Positions 27,037 to 35,172 of a DNA stretch of 64,000 nt are shown here, piece by piece; positions within the stretch are counted from its first letter, which is position 1, and every line of letters begins with the position of its first letter. A program made the translations under genes and the position numbers. Location of the stretch: positions 1-64,000 of the forward strand of contig LVAO01000004.1 of assembly GCA_001604065.1 (NCBI GenBank). The letters run 5' to 3'. This DNA comes from Clostridiales bacterium Firm_09. Its GTDB lineage: Bacteria > Bacillota > Clostridia > Christensenellales > DTU072. The notes beneath the pieces are model-generated. The model saw nothing but the letters and a program-made list of their open reading frames with translations, had not been told where the DNA came from and made no database searches.

Positions 27037-27671
27037 TTTTTTTCAAAAACAGAGAGCATTCTCCCTGTCAGCAGAATAATATCTTTGGAATGACGTATCG
27101 CGATATTCTTGAAGATGGCTTTGCCGCCTACGGTTACCGCACAGACAATGCTCGAAAACAATATCGAAATCCAAAAACTGAGCCGGTCGGCCGAAGTCAG
27201 TGTAATTTTGATAACGATAGCGAGGGTGCAGGATCCGCTGACTATGCCGCAGATATCCCCTAAGACATCGCAACAGATGCTGCTTACCTTGCCGGAATTT
27301 TTGACGAGCCTGATTGCCATACGGCTGCCTTTTATTTTCTTTGCCGCCATGGACAAAAGCGGGGCAAGTTCGCAGGAGGTTGCCGCAACACCGATGGCAT
27401 CAAAGATGACGCTAAGAACAATCAGCAGAAGCAGAAGCATGAAAGCCACCGAAATATGGGCTGTTGATGTCGTGATTTCGGATAAAAATGAGAAAAAAGC
27501 GGACAAAACAAAAGTGATTATCGTGATATTGATAATCCATATAGTCAGCTTATTCTGTCTGGTGTCGGATTTTTCGCGCCAGACATTGCCGGAAACCTCT
27601 GCAGAATTCATTTTCCCGCGTCCGTCCGCTTTGATACTCAAAGGTGTTTCCGCGTCTTTTTTGATCTTCAC
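27033..27671 (-). CDS. oapA: OLE RNA-associated membrane protein OapA
   Basis: A 212-residue membrane protein with about four membrane segments (42-63, 72-94, 139-158, 167-185) and a basic N-terminus. Residues 135-139 (DVLGD) form the DxxxD motif characteristic of OapA, the protein that ties OLE RNA to the membrane. The region FDAIGVAATS...LAPLLSMAA also recalls the DUF21/CNNM transmembrane domain, but no CBS domains follow. It is encoded immediately downstream of the OLE-like RNA and upstream of tlyA, the established oapA position. It starts at a GTG with GAGG five bases upstream. Identity rests on position, topology and motif; no alignment was run. Confidence 0.8.
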   Translation of the reverse strand: MKIKKDAETPLSIKADGRGKMNSAEVSGNVWREKSDTRQNKLTIWIINITIITFVLSAFFSFLSEITTSTAHISVAFMLLLLLIVLSVIFDAIGVAATSCELAPLLSMAAKKIKGSRMAIRLVKNSGKVSSICCDVLGDICGIVSGSCTLAIVIKITLTSADRLSFWISILFSSIVCAVTVGGKAIFKNIAIRHSKDIILLTGRMLSVFEKK

Positions 27672-27699
27672 AACAACCTCAGAATCGTGGTTATAATCT

Positions 27700-28324
27700 C
27701 TTTTTCTGCTGTCTGCGGTTTCCCGCGTTGCCTATTCTGAAAAACAGAATAAAAAAATGGTGGTAAAGATTGAGTAAACCTTGCGCCATCAGGTTCGGTA
27801 GGATTTCCCAACGTTGTACTTGCCGTCGCCGAACAAGCAGTTTCCTTTTGAACAACGTCAAGCCGGATTGCTCCATAGCTTAACCGAATCGCCACTTAGT
27901 GCACACTATAATCCTCAATCTTTGCAGTCTAGAAATTTTCTTTCTCGGAACGGATACAACCTATCCTCTTTTGCAACCGGGGTTTCAAGGGCAAGGGGCG
28001 AAGCATCTGCGCAGATGCATCAGCCTGATTCACCTATTCACACCAGCCACTCAAGGCAAGCTACTCTGCACACAGCTATTGTTTACCGCATTGCAGGTTT
28101 TATCCCAATCAGTAGGCCTTTCGGCCAACCGGAGAGGGTCTCCACGGTAAATGGGTCGATTCCTTCATGCCGTTGAAGGCCGCCCATATACCTTAACTCC
28201 CAGCATCAGCCCCGATTTGGGCAATCAAAGCCAACACAAGAAACTTCATCGATATGCTCTACGACGGTATTTTATCTCCGTCCTCGATTGCATCGTATCC
28301 GACTAGAATACTGTACCACCAATG
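27700..28324 (-). ncRNA. ole: OLE RNA (ornate, large, extremophilic RNA), approximate ends
   Basis: This stretch between ispA and oapA is gene-free but rich in pairing. The stems in window coordinates are 27765-27774 with 27914-27923 (ten perfect pairs), 27793-27798 with 27829-27834, 27811-27817 with 27852-27858 (crossing the previous stem, a possible pseudoknot), 28003-28010 with 28011-28018, 28082-28088 with 28145-28151, 28115-28118 with 28123-28126 (GAAA tetraloop), 28162-28167 with 28174-28179, and 28263-28267 with 28278-28282. It has its own promoter. OLE RNAs are about 600 nt, lie upstream of oapA in the nusB-folD-xse-ispA neighbourhood, and form a membrane ribonucleoprotein linked to stress tolerance. 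The 5' end near 28324 follows from the promoter; the 3' end is a guess. Confidence 0.82.
27733..27751 (-). other. Hairpin near the 3' end of the OLE RNA
   Basis: TATTCTG (27745-27751 on the minus strand) and CAGAATA form seven perfect pairs around a loop of five Us. The preceding RNA contains a run of six Us, but no U-run follows, so this does not look like a standard terminator and transcription may continue into oapA. Confidence 0.5.
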
Positions 28325-28330
28325 GCCAAC

Positions 28331-28359
28331 ATTATAGCATGTTTCAGGCATTTTCGCAA
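28331..28359 (-). promoter_or_regulatory. Promoter of the OLE RNA
   Basis: The -35 TTGCGA (28354-28359), 17 bases, and a perfect -10 TATAAT (28331-28336) with TGC directly before it (extended -10). It begins about 40 bases after the ispA stop, so the RNA can be made independently of the upstream operon. Confidence 0.78.
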
Positions 28360-28396
28360 GTATTTGCAAAATAAGTTGTCTTTTGGATATATTTCA

Positions 28397-29242
28397 CTAA
28401 ATCAGTCTATGCGAAAGCGTTTCCGTATATTCCCGCAGGTTCTCCAATCTGCCGGCCGAAGCTGTTGATAATTTATCAAAAATCGATTGGCAAATGCGAT
28501 TTTGCTTTGCAATTTCTTCAAGAGTATCTTCTTCTCCGTACAGCGAAGGAAAGGTTGTCTTGCCCTTATCTCCACCTGCGCGGAAATCAAGCAGATCGTC
28601 GACCAATTGAAAAACGAATCCGATGGCAAGCCCCAACCGCTCTATATCATGGAGATAGGGAGAGTTGGCCGCTATATACGGAACTGTGACAGCCGCCTGA
28701 ATCAGTGCTCCTGTTTTTAAGGTATCGATATGAATAAGTTCTTTTTTATCCGGGTTCCGGATAGTAAACTCCGCCGACTGCCCGCCCACCATACCGCGTA
28801 CACCGGCAGCTCTGGAAATTGCGTAAGCCGCGGGCACCAATGCCGAATCTTTTATACAGGCCTCCAACAGAATCTCATGTCCGAGATTGAGGAGCGCGTC
28901 GCCTGCAAGCATCGCTATCGCTTCGCCGTATACCTTATGGACGGTCGGTCGTCCCCTGCGCAGATCATCATTGTCCATGCATGGCAGATCATCATGGATG
29001 AGAGAATAATTATGGATGCATTCCAGCGCGCAGGCAAGCGGCAATATACGTTTGCGCGGGATATCTGCGGCATCTGCCGCAAACAACATCAACACGGGCC
29101 TCACACGCTTTCCGCCTCCGTTCACCGCATATTTCATTGCATCAAGCAAAACAGGATCGGTATTGCCTTCCAACGCCTGAAAATAAACCGGAAGCGCTTC
29201 TTCAATTTCCTGCAAAGCCAGACTAACGGAGTTTTTCATCAT
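28397..29242 (-). CDS. ispA: Polyprenyl (farnesyl/geranylgeranyl) diphosphate synthase
   Basis: Trans-prenyltransferase condensing IPP with allylic diphosphates. The first aspartate-rich motif is in LIHDDLPCMDNDDLRRG, with the typical DDxxxxD spacing. The second is in QLVDDLLDF. GGGKRVRPVLMLF is the N-terminal signature. At about 281 residues it fits the FPP synthase group beside xseB. Two consecutive ATGs (29242, 29239) can serve as start; both lie inside the end of xseB. Confidence 0.93.
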   Translation of the reverse strand: MMKNSVSLALQEIEEALPVYFQALEGNTDPVLLDAMKYAVNGGGKRVRPVLMLFAADAADIPRKRILPLACALECIHNYSLIHDDLPCMDNDDLRRGRPTVHKVYGEAIAMLAGDALLNLGHEILLEACIKDSALVPAAYAISRAAGVRGMVGGQSAEFTIRNPDKKELIHIDTLKTGALIQAAVTVPYIAANSPYLHDIERLGLAIGFVFQLVDDLLDFRAGGDKGKTTFPSLYGEEDTLEEIAKQNRICQSIFDKLSTASAGRLENLREYTETLSHRLI

Positions 29243-29441
29243 CCAATTCCAGTTCAAGACGCTCTGCCGCATCTTTCAGAAGCTCCAGCCTGCCTTTACC
29301 CTCTTTAATGCCCGCAAGACAGATTCTCGCGGATTCTATAGCTTCGTTAAAAAGGGCCAGACTGTCGTCAATGGACAGCGTTTCGTTTTCCAACCTGGCT
29401 ACAAGCGCGTCCAATTTTTCGATTTCTTTTTCAATATTCAT
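29223..29441 (-). CDS. xseB: Exodeoxyribonuclease VII small subunit
   Basis: Small helical subunit that assembles on XseA. The 72-residue protein reads IEKLDALVARLENETLSIDD near its start, followed by ALFNEAIESARIC, the family pattern. The ATG at 29441 has a consensus AAGGAG five bases away. It overlaps the xseA stop by four bases and ispA by about 20. Confidence 0.93.
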   Translation of the reverse strand: MNIEKEIEKLDALVARLENETLSIDDSLALFNEAIESARICLAGIKEGKGRLELLKDAAERLELELDDEKLR

Positions 29442-30637
29442 AGTGTCTCCTTGTATTCGGTAGATAATACCTCCGCATCCAGCGTACCGTCTGCTCCATA
29501 CAGGCGAAAGATGTCGCCGCACACCAGATCTCCTATCCTGCGGACGTCTTTACCATCCTTCATCGCGCGAAAATAGCCTTTTTGTAAAAGTGCTGCCGGA
29601 TTCAGTGCGGACAACTTCGCCAAAAGCGACTCTGTCCTGCGTTCTGCAAGCGTCATACGGGCATCGGCAAGACGCATTGCTTTTTGTGTCCGCAAAGCGA
29701 TTTTTTGCGCATAAGCATTGAGTCTCGACGAACAGATATGCCGCACATCTCTTGTACGGCTCTTCACTTTCTGATACAGCGCGTCGGTACGCAAGGACAC
29801 CATTGCGCCCGCACGGATGGTTTTTTCTACAATCTGTTCTGCAAGTTCTTTCGCATTGAACGAGAGCATTTCTGCTGCGGCGGTGGGGGTCATAGCGCGG
29901 GCATCCGCGGCAAAATCGCATAAAGAATAATCCGTTTCGTGTCCCACGGCACACACAGTCACCGTACGCATATTGCCGACAGCGCGTACTGTCTTTTCAT
30001 CATTGAACGGCATAAGGTCTTCAGAAGAACCTCCGCCTCTTGCAAGAATAATTGCGTCAAATCCTTGCGTGTCGGCAAGCCTCAAACCTTCACAAATGGC
30101 GTCCACTGCGCCCTCTCCCTGTACCGGAACATTGATGCAGGTCAAATCGGTAATTTTGTTGTTTTTGCGGAAGGTCCGCACGATATCGTAGATGACCGCT
30201 CCCGACAAGCTGGTGACTATACCGACTTTTAGAGGAAATCTTGGCAGCGGACGCTTTCTTGCGGCATCAAAAAGACCTTCTCCGGCAAGACGCTGACGCA
30301 GCTTTTCCAGTTCCGCAAACAATTTTCCTTTTCCGAAGGGTTCGATTCTGTTTACCACAAAGCTGAGCTTGCCGCCTTTTTGGTAATACTCCGGTGAACC
30401 GAACAACAGAACCTGTTCGCCTTCGGCCGGCAGATAGCTGCTCTTTTTGAAATGAAAAAAGCACGCAGCAATCTGCGCGCCTTCATCCTTGACGGTAAAA
30501 TACAGATGGTTGCCCGCAATTGAAAGCCCGGACACTTCACCCATTACCGGGATGTTTTGAAGAAGTTCTTCTGCGGCAATGGTACGGTAGAGGTAGTAAT
30601 TCAGTTCGGATACGGTAATATAATTTTTAGTTTCCAT
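29438..30637 (-). CDS. xseA: Exodeoxyribonuclease VII large subunit
   Basis: Catalytic subunit that degrades single-stranded DNA from both ends. An N-terminal OB fold (about 5-100) is followed by the nuclease domain with KVGIVTSLSGAVIYDI, ARGGGSSEDL and a VGHETDYSLCDFAADARAMTPT segment. A long coiled coil follows (about 270-345). I start at METKNY (30637), giving 399 residues, which overlaps the folD stop by 11 bases. The longer reading runs into folD. Confidence 0.95.
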   Translation of the reverse strand: METKNYITVSELNYYLYRTIAAEELLQNIPVMGEVSGLSIAGNHLYFTVKDEGAQIAACFFHFKKSSYLPAEGEQVLLFGSPEYYQKGGKLSFVVNRIEPFGKGKLFAELEKLRQRLAGEGLFDAARKRPLPRFPLKVGIVTSLSGAVIYDIVRTFRKNNKITDLTCINVPVQGEGAVDAICEGLRLADTQGFDAIILARGGGSSEDLMPFNDEKTVRAVGNMRTVTVCAVGHETDYSLCDFAADARAMTPTAAAEMLSFNAKELAEQIVEKTIRAGAMVSLRTDALYQKVKSRTRDVRHICSSRLNAYAQKIALRTQKAMRLADARMTLAERRTESLLAKLSALNPAALLQKGYFRAMKDGKDVRRIGDLVCGDIFRLYGADGTLDAEVLSTEYKETL

Positions 30638-31475
30638 GTTGTTTGAGATATGCCGTAAGCGTATTGGCCATAAGCATCGCAATCGTCATGGGTCCTACCC
30701 CTCCCGGTACGGGTGTTATATACGAACATTTGGGCGCTACATGCTCAAAATCGACATCGCCGCATAGGCCCGTTTCATTTCTGTTGATACCCACATCGAT
30801 GACGACGGCACCTTCTTTGACCATATCCGCCGTAATCATTCTGGCTTTTCCGACCGCAACGACAAGAATATCTGCTCTGCGAGTAAAGTCTGCGATGTCC
30901 GCAGTACGGCTGTGGCATATGGTAACCGTCGCATTTCTTGACAGGAGAAGCTGTGCGATCGGTTTGCCCACAACGTTGGAACGGCCGACGACAACTGCAT
31001 TTTTTCCTTCCAGCGGGATATTATATTGGTCAAGCAATGCGAGGACGCCTTTCGGAGTGCAGGCTACAAGCTCCGGTCTCCCGAGATTCAATAAACCAAT
31101 CTGATAAGCCGAATAGCCGTCAACATCCTTGGCAACATCTATGCATTTCAGAATGGCATTTTCGTCATAACCGGCAGGCAGCGGCAACTGCACAAGGATG
31201 CCGTTGACATGTGGGTCATGGTTTAATTTTTCTATCAGCGAGATAATTTCTTGCTGCGGCGTGCCGTCAGGGTATCGGTACATCAGGGAAGCTATGCCGG
31301 CTTCTCGGCAGGCTTTCTCTTTGTTGGAGGTATAAATCATGCTTGCGGGATCCTCTCCGACAAGAATGACGGCAAGTCCTGCAGGGTCGCCGTATTTCTG
31401 AATTGCTTCGGCAAACCGGAGGGCAAGACCGGCGCGAATCTCCGCTGCGGTTTTTTTGCCGTCAATCAGCTGCAT
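30627..31475 (-). CDS. folD: Methylenetetrahydrofolate dehydrogenase/cyclohydrolase
   Basis: Interconverts methylene-, methenyl- and formyl-THF. Visible motifs are YTSNKEKACREAGI with the catalytic Lys, GILVQLPLP, VVVGRSNVVGKP for NADP binding, and PVPGGVGPMTIAML near the C-terminus. At 282 residues it is standard. It overlaps the end of nusB by 14 bases. Its one-carbon product links to the thyA/folA pair elsewhere in the window. Confidence 0.96.
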   Translation of the reverse strand: MQLIDGKKTAAEIRAGLALRFAEAIQKYGDPAGLAVILVGEDPASMIYTSNKEKACREAGIASLMYRYPDGTPQQEIISLIEKLNHDPHVNGILVQLPLPAGYDENAILKCIDVAKDVDGYSAYQIGLLNLGRPELVACTPKGVLALLDQYNIPLEGKNAVVVGRSNVVGKPIAQLLLSRNATVTICHSRTADIADFTRRADILVVAVGKARMITADMVKEGAVVIDVGINRNETGLCGDVDFEHVAPKCSYITPVPGGVGPMTIAMLMANTLTAYLKQHGN

Positions 31476-31887
31476 TTTTGCCCCTCCCTTCCAGCTCTTT
31501 ATTCACAGAGGATAAGATTCCGTTGACATACTGATGGCTTTTTTCGGTGGAATACGTCTTGACCAGCTCCACCGCTTCGCTTATCGAAACAGAATGCGGG
31601 ATATCTTTCATGTATTTCATTTCATAAATCGCAAGAAGAAGCGCTGCCAAATCAAGCTTGAAAATCCGGTGAAGGGCAAATTTATCCGAATATCGTTCTA
31701 TGATTGCCACAAGTTCCGGATATTTGTCTATCACTCCTCGATATACATTTTGGATATATTCATAATCCGATTCCGAAATATCGGCGCTCATAATCATTTC
31801 CAACGATTTAGGGTTTTCTTCGCCTAAAAAAAGATATTCATATATTAATTTATAGACGGCATCTCTTGCTTTTTTTCTGCTTAACAT
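31462..31887 (-). CDS. nusB: Transcription antitermination factor NusB
   Basis: All-helical RNA-binding protein of the rRNA antitermination complex. It begins MLSRKKARDAVYKLIYEYLF and later shows HRIFKLDLAALLLAIYEMKY and an SISEAVELVKTYSTEKSHQYVNGIL segment, as expected. The protein has 141 residues. It lies 17 bases downstream of the asp23-family gene. Confidence 0.93.
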   Translation of the reverse strand: MLSRKKARDAVYKLIYEYLFLGEENPKSLEMIMSADISESDYEYIQNVYRGVIDKYPELVAIIERYSDKFALHRIFKLDLAALLLAIYEMKYMKDIPHSVSISEAVELVKTYSTEKSHQYVNGILSSVNKELEGRGKNAAD

Positions 31888-31904
31888 AATGTATGCCTCG
31901 TTTT

Positions 31905-32240
31905 TCAGATAAAATTGATATTGGACACATGAACATTGATTTTCTTGACTTCAAAACGCGTGCTTCCTTCTACATCCCGCTTGATGCATTCCTGCAGTGT
32001 ACAGACAACCTCCGGCACGCTGTAGCCGTAATCAACATTAATGTAAATATCAATAATGACCGTTTCTTCATCAATATAAACATGAACATTGCGATCCTTG
32101 AGCGCGGATAATCCGAAACGGTATTTTACCAGACCGAATTCCTGCGTAACTCCTTCTGTCTTTTTTATTGCATTATTGGCAATCGATGCAATAATGCTGC
32201 TGTATCGCGCCACAGCCTGCGGTTTGATGAGTTCTGACAT
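31905..32240 (-). CDS. Asp23/Gls24 family protein (YqhY-type)
   Basis: A 111-residue Asp23/Gls24 protein. It has the N-terminal SIIASIANNAIKKTEGV segment, and a beta-rich C-terminal half with VHVYIDEETVIIDIYINVDYG and a final VKKINVHVSNI. In Bacillus yqhY lies at this place before nusB and its loss perturbs lipid synthesis control; the biochemical role is unclear. A good ribosome binding site (AGGAG, five bases) precedes the ATG. It is the first gene behind the promoter at 32382-32410 and its structured leader. Confidence 0.88.
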   Translation of the reverse strand: MSELIKPQAVARYSSIIASIANNAIKKTEGVTQEFGLVKYRFGLSALKDRNVHVYIDEETVIIDIYINVDYGYSVPEVVCTLQECIKRDVEGSTRFEVKKINVHVSNINFI

Positions 32241-32376
32241 AATATCTCCTGAACGATTCTTGCAAGCTGCAGTTCATCAACAGCCCGGCGACTGCCGATA
32301 CAAGGTTTTGTGCACCTTTCCGTGGAGAAAGCTCGTTGACGGCATCGTATTGCTGAAAAACTGCAGAAATATTACT
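32241..32376 (-). promoter_or_regulatory. Structured 5' leader of the asp23-nusB-folD-xse-ispA operon
   Basis: About 135 bases separate the predicted transcription start from the asp23-family ATG. Bases 32351-32366 pair with 32267-32282 over 16 positions with a single mismatch. Inside this, GATGCCG (32339-32345 region) can pair with CGGCA-TC around 32293-32301 with one bulged G. A CTTTC/GAAAG hairpin competes with an AAGGT/ACCTT hairpin for the same AAGG. The CTCC next to CTTTC is complementary to the ribosome binding site. Closed stem, alternative hairpins and a possible anti-Shine-Dalgarno together resemble a cis-regulatory RNA. I recognise no known riboswitch class. Confidence 0.5.
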
Positions 32377-32381
32377 TAATA

Positions 32382-32410
32382 ATAATATCTATTTCATAAG
32401 AAAAAGTCAA
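32382..32410 (-). promoter_or_regulatory. Promoter of the asp23-nusB operon
   Basis: The -35 TTGACT (32405-32410), 17 bases, and -10 TATTAT (32382-32387); each hexamer differs from consensus at one position. The predicted start is near 32375. The promoter sits 60 bases downstream of the PurL-like stop codon. Confidence 0.78.
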
Positions 32411-32469
32411 TACGATTCAATCAATCCCTTATCCTCGACAGCTCGCCAGGACAGCTTTTATGTTTCTTA

Positions 32470-35172
32470 TTATCTGAAATACCGGATGCCGTTTCCGAAC
32501 AACTGCAAATCATAATTTTCTCCGGCATTCAGCACGTCTGCCACTTTGTAGTTATGTCCTGCCGCTCCGAAGATTCTGCCGTCCGGCGAACACAGGGACT
32601 CTATCGCAGCGGTATTGCCTGACGGATTATACGGAGCGGACAATGCCGGCCCACCTTCAGGATCAATATATTGTGAACAAATCTGTTCTCCCCGGATTAA
32701 AGAAGCAAGTGCATTTTCTTCGACCGTCAGCCGGATGCCATTGCCCTGTGACAAGGCCGCAAAAACCGCACCCTCCCGGCAGGATGACAGCCAAGGAGAA
32801 CGCACTGAGGTTAATTTTGCACGGGCTATCCTCCCGAGCGGATGTTCATCCGTATTTCTGGTCAGAAGAAAGGATTGAGAGGTATTTTCCATATATCTTC
32901 CATAAGGCAAAAAACCCAGCTCAATCAGGCTGTAAAAAGCTTCTCCAAAAGCGAGAATCAAACCTTCCCTGCGATACAACAGTTCATGGATTGCATCCAT
33001 AACGACCGGTCGGGAGCAGAATTCTGTGATAATCTTTTTCATATCGGAATTCTTGTTGTACGCAGAAGAAAAAACAAGGATATCCGATTTTTCGATTCGT
33101 TTGCGTATTTCAATAAAAAAGTCACGCTCTCCCGGATTCAGAATATGGGCATCCACCGTTCCGCCGCATCCGATAAAGCTTCTTTCGATCCATCCCGCAG
33201 TTTGATCGAATACGGGAAGATAGACCACAGGAGAATATTTTTTTTGCCCGCTGTACAAATGCCCCGGCTTTCCATCGCCGGTCTGAATGATTGGCGCTTT
33301 CGGATTGAGGCAAGCCTGCCTGTCGTTCCGCTTGTGCATCTCGGATAACTTTACTTCTACTTCAGCCCCTTTGATCATTCCGCTTGCATCCGTAATGCCA
33401 AGATATTCCGATTCGATGCCGGACAATTCATTTATATCTTCTACACTTGCAATAAGGTCACCGTAACTGGGCTGTAGGATACCTGTATCTGCATTTGCAA
33501 GAGAAAACCCACAATTCTCCCCCAGACAGGATTTAATGATTTCGGACAATGCGCTTTGCTCTGCAGCGGATGCAGCCGTGATATTTCCGTTTTCGATATT
33601 GATGCTGACGGTTGTCAGGAGTTTCTTAAGATACTTAAAATCCGGCATTCCGTAAACATCTCTTTTCAAGGGAAGACGAAAAATCTTTTTTCCGGGTCGA
33701 TAGAGATTGGTAATAAGCTTATCCGTCTGCGCCACGCCGCCGGCAATAATATTCTTGATATTGTTGCCGGGCTCATTGGGGTCATTTGCAAACACGCCGC
33801 AAAACAAAGCGTTTCTGGCGTACATCACGCCAAGCCGATATAAAAATTCTTTGCCTTTATCTTTACCCGAATCCACATAGGGAAGATTGCAGTCTATACG
33901 GATGTGATTGGGCGCGACACCCGCCGCCACCAGCTTGCCCACGGCGGTCACAACCGAATAGACGCCTTCCAGAAACGGACTTTGAATAATGCCTTCAAAG
34001 CTTTGCGCCGACGTTAAAAAGGCCTTCTTGTCCTGTCGGACCGTACCGAATACCTGAGAAGGTGTCAATCTGTATTTCCCGCCATAAGGGATATAAACCA
34101 ATTTGCCGACATTGCTCAGATCCGTATCCTTTTCTTCCATGCGGGCTTCCGTATAGGCGGATACAATTGACCGTTTGGAAAGGCGTTTTGGCCCATGATA
34201 CGTGTCGATACCCAGAATATCGTGCATCATGGCATAATCAAACATTGTATATCCCAATAAAAAGGGAATCGGAAGATCCAGTACCCTCAGTCCTTCACAT
34301 TCGATTATGATATCCTTGCCGTTTGTTGTTTTTCCGATTTCAATATAGGAGTAACCGTATTTGTCCAGCACAGGACTCAGCCTTTTCAGACCTCCGCTGA
34401 TAAGTGCCGCCACAACTGCGGCGCGATCACCGACAAGCAGAGCGTCAAAAATTTCTTCTTTGGGATCAGAAAGTTTGCAGCCTGTGCCGATATCCGTCAA
34501 TGCCTTAAGTATCCCCCTTTCGCATATGGAGCATGCTGCAAAAGAATTCAGTTCATTGATCATAGAAAACGGAGCAATCTCCGGTGTCGGGATATCTGTG
34601 CGGGGTTTAAGAAATACCAGTTTTTTAAGAGCCTTCTTCGGTTTGTGTTTTTCTATATGATATCCCAGCGGTATGTTGTAAATACGGGAGAGAGAATTAA
34701 AAGGATTGACAACAAAAGAAGGTTGTGGTTCTTCCTCGTATGTTTTTTTTCGATCCGACTCACGCATAAGATAACAGCGGGCATAAACTGTGCGGACATC
34801 TTCAAGACATACGGGCCTATCGCTCCTTATTTCTTCCCGGAGCTGGTGATAGAGATTCAATGCAGCATGTGTATGAGGATTCCCGGAGATAAGCCCGAGT
34901 CTGCCGATACGCTCGGTTTCTCCCGCGCAGTCCAGTTTCCAAAAACCATCCAGTATCCGCAGTTCGAACAGCAATGGCTCACGATTCTCCTGCAAGAAAA
35001 ATTCTTTGACTTTTCTTCTCTTCTGAACTTCTGGAAAAATTGCGTGCAGATTGCAATAGGCATCCAGCTTTTGCTTGCTGAAACGCAAAAAACCCCGGAC
35101 TTCACGCAAGTCCGGCAGCTTTTTTTGCGACGTTTTGCCTCTGTTGTCTTTTTGTGAAAAAATCAGATTCAC
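32470..35172 (-). CDS. Degenerate PurL (FGAM synthase) homologue, probable pseudoenzyme
   Basis: The 900 residues follow the order of single-chain FGAM synthase, which is usually about 1220-1300 residues. Homology is visible in KLVYIPYGGKYRLTPSQ, YSVVTAVGKLVAAG, the SPWLSS region, QYIDPEGG and the C-terminal SPDGRIFGAAGH...NGIRYF. The catalytic features are gone. The usual LDTYWSDHCRH motif reads LDGFWKLDCAG (residues 74-84), the GGKDSMSG loop reads CGVFANDP, and the glutaminase nucleophile GICNGFQ reads AFGEAFYS (about 743). The Glu after the catalytic His is replaced (GHNYK, about 867). The gene starts with GTG directly after the stop of the upstream lipoprotein gene, with GGAG eight bases away. 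The reading frame is intact, so it is probably expressed; the function is unknown. Confidence 0.8.
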   Translation of the reverse strand: MNLIFSQKDNRGKTSQKKLPDLREVRGFLRFSKQKLDAYCNLHAIFPEVQKRRKVKEFFLQENREPLLFELRILDGFWKLDCAGETERIGRLGLISGNPHTHAALNLYHQLREEIRSDRPVCLEDVRTVYARCYLMRESDRKKTYEEEPQPSFVVNPFNSLSRIYNIPLGYHIEKHKPKKALKKLVFLKPRTDIPTPEIAPFSMINELNSFAACSICERGILKALTDIGTGCKLSDPKEEIFDALLVGDRAAVVAALISGGLKRLSPVLDKYGYSYIEIGKTTNGKDIIIECEGLRVLDLPIPFLLGYTMFDYAMMHDILGIDTYHGPKRLSKRSIVSAYTEARMEEKDTDLSNVGKLVYIPYGGKYRLTPSQVFGTVRQDKKAFLTSAQSFEGIIQSPFLEGVYSVVTAVGKLVAAGVAPNHIRIDCNLPYVDSGKDKGKEFLYRLGVMYARNALFCGVFANDPNEPGNNIKNIIAGGVAQTDKLITNLYRPGKKIFRLPLKRDVYGMPDFKYLKKLLTTVSINIENGNITAASAAEQSALSEIIKSCLGENCGFSLANADTGILQPSYGDLIASVEDINELSGIESEYLGITDASGMIKGAEVEVKLSEMHKRNDRQACLNPKAPIIQTGDGKPGHLYSGQKKYSPVVYLPVFDQTAGWIERSFIGCGGTVDAHILNPGERDFFIEIRKRIEKSDILVFSSAYNKNSDMKKIITEFCSRPVVMDAIHELLYRREGLILAFGEAFYSLIELGFLPYGRYMENTSQSFLLTRNTDEHPLGRIARAKLTSVRSPWLSSCREGAVFAALSQGNGIRLTVEENALASLIRGEQICSQYIDPEGGPALSAPYNPSGNTAAIESLCSPDGRIFGAAGHNYKVADVLNAGENYDLQLFGNGIRYFR

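Noticed and set aside
27814-28176. Open frames of 75-120 codons on both strands between ispA and oapA
   Set aside because: They lack ribosome binding sites, have no family resemblance, overlap strong RNA stems and lie in a region with its own RNA promoter.
27672-28396. RNase P RNA or tmRNA as the identity of the structured region
   Set aside because: The conserved RNase P core sequences and the tmRNA ends with a tRNA-like acceptor are not present on either strand, whereas the gene neighbourhood fits OLE.
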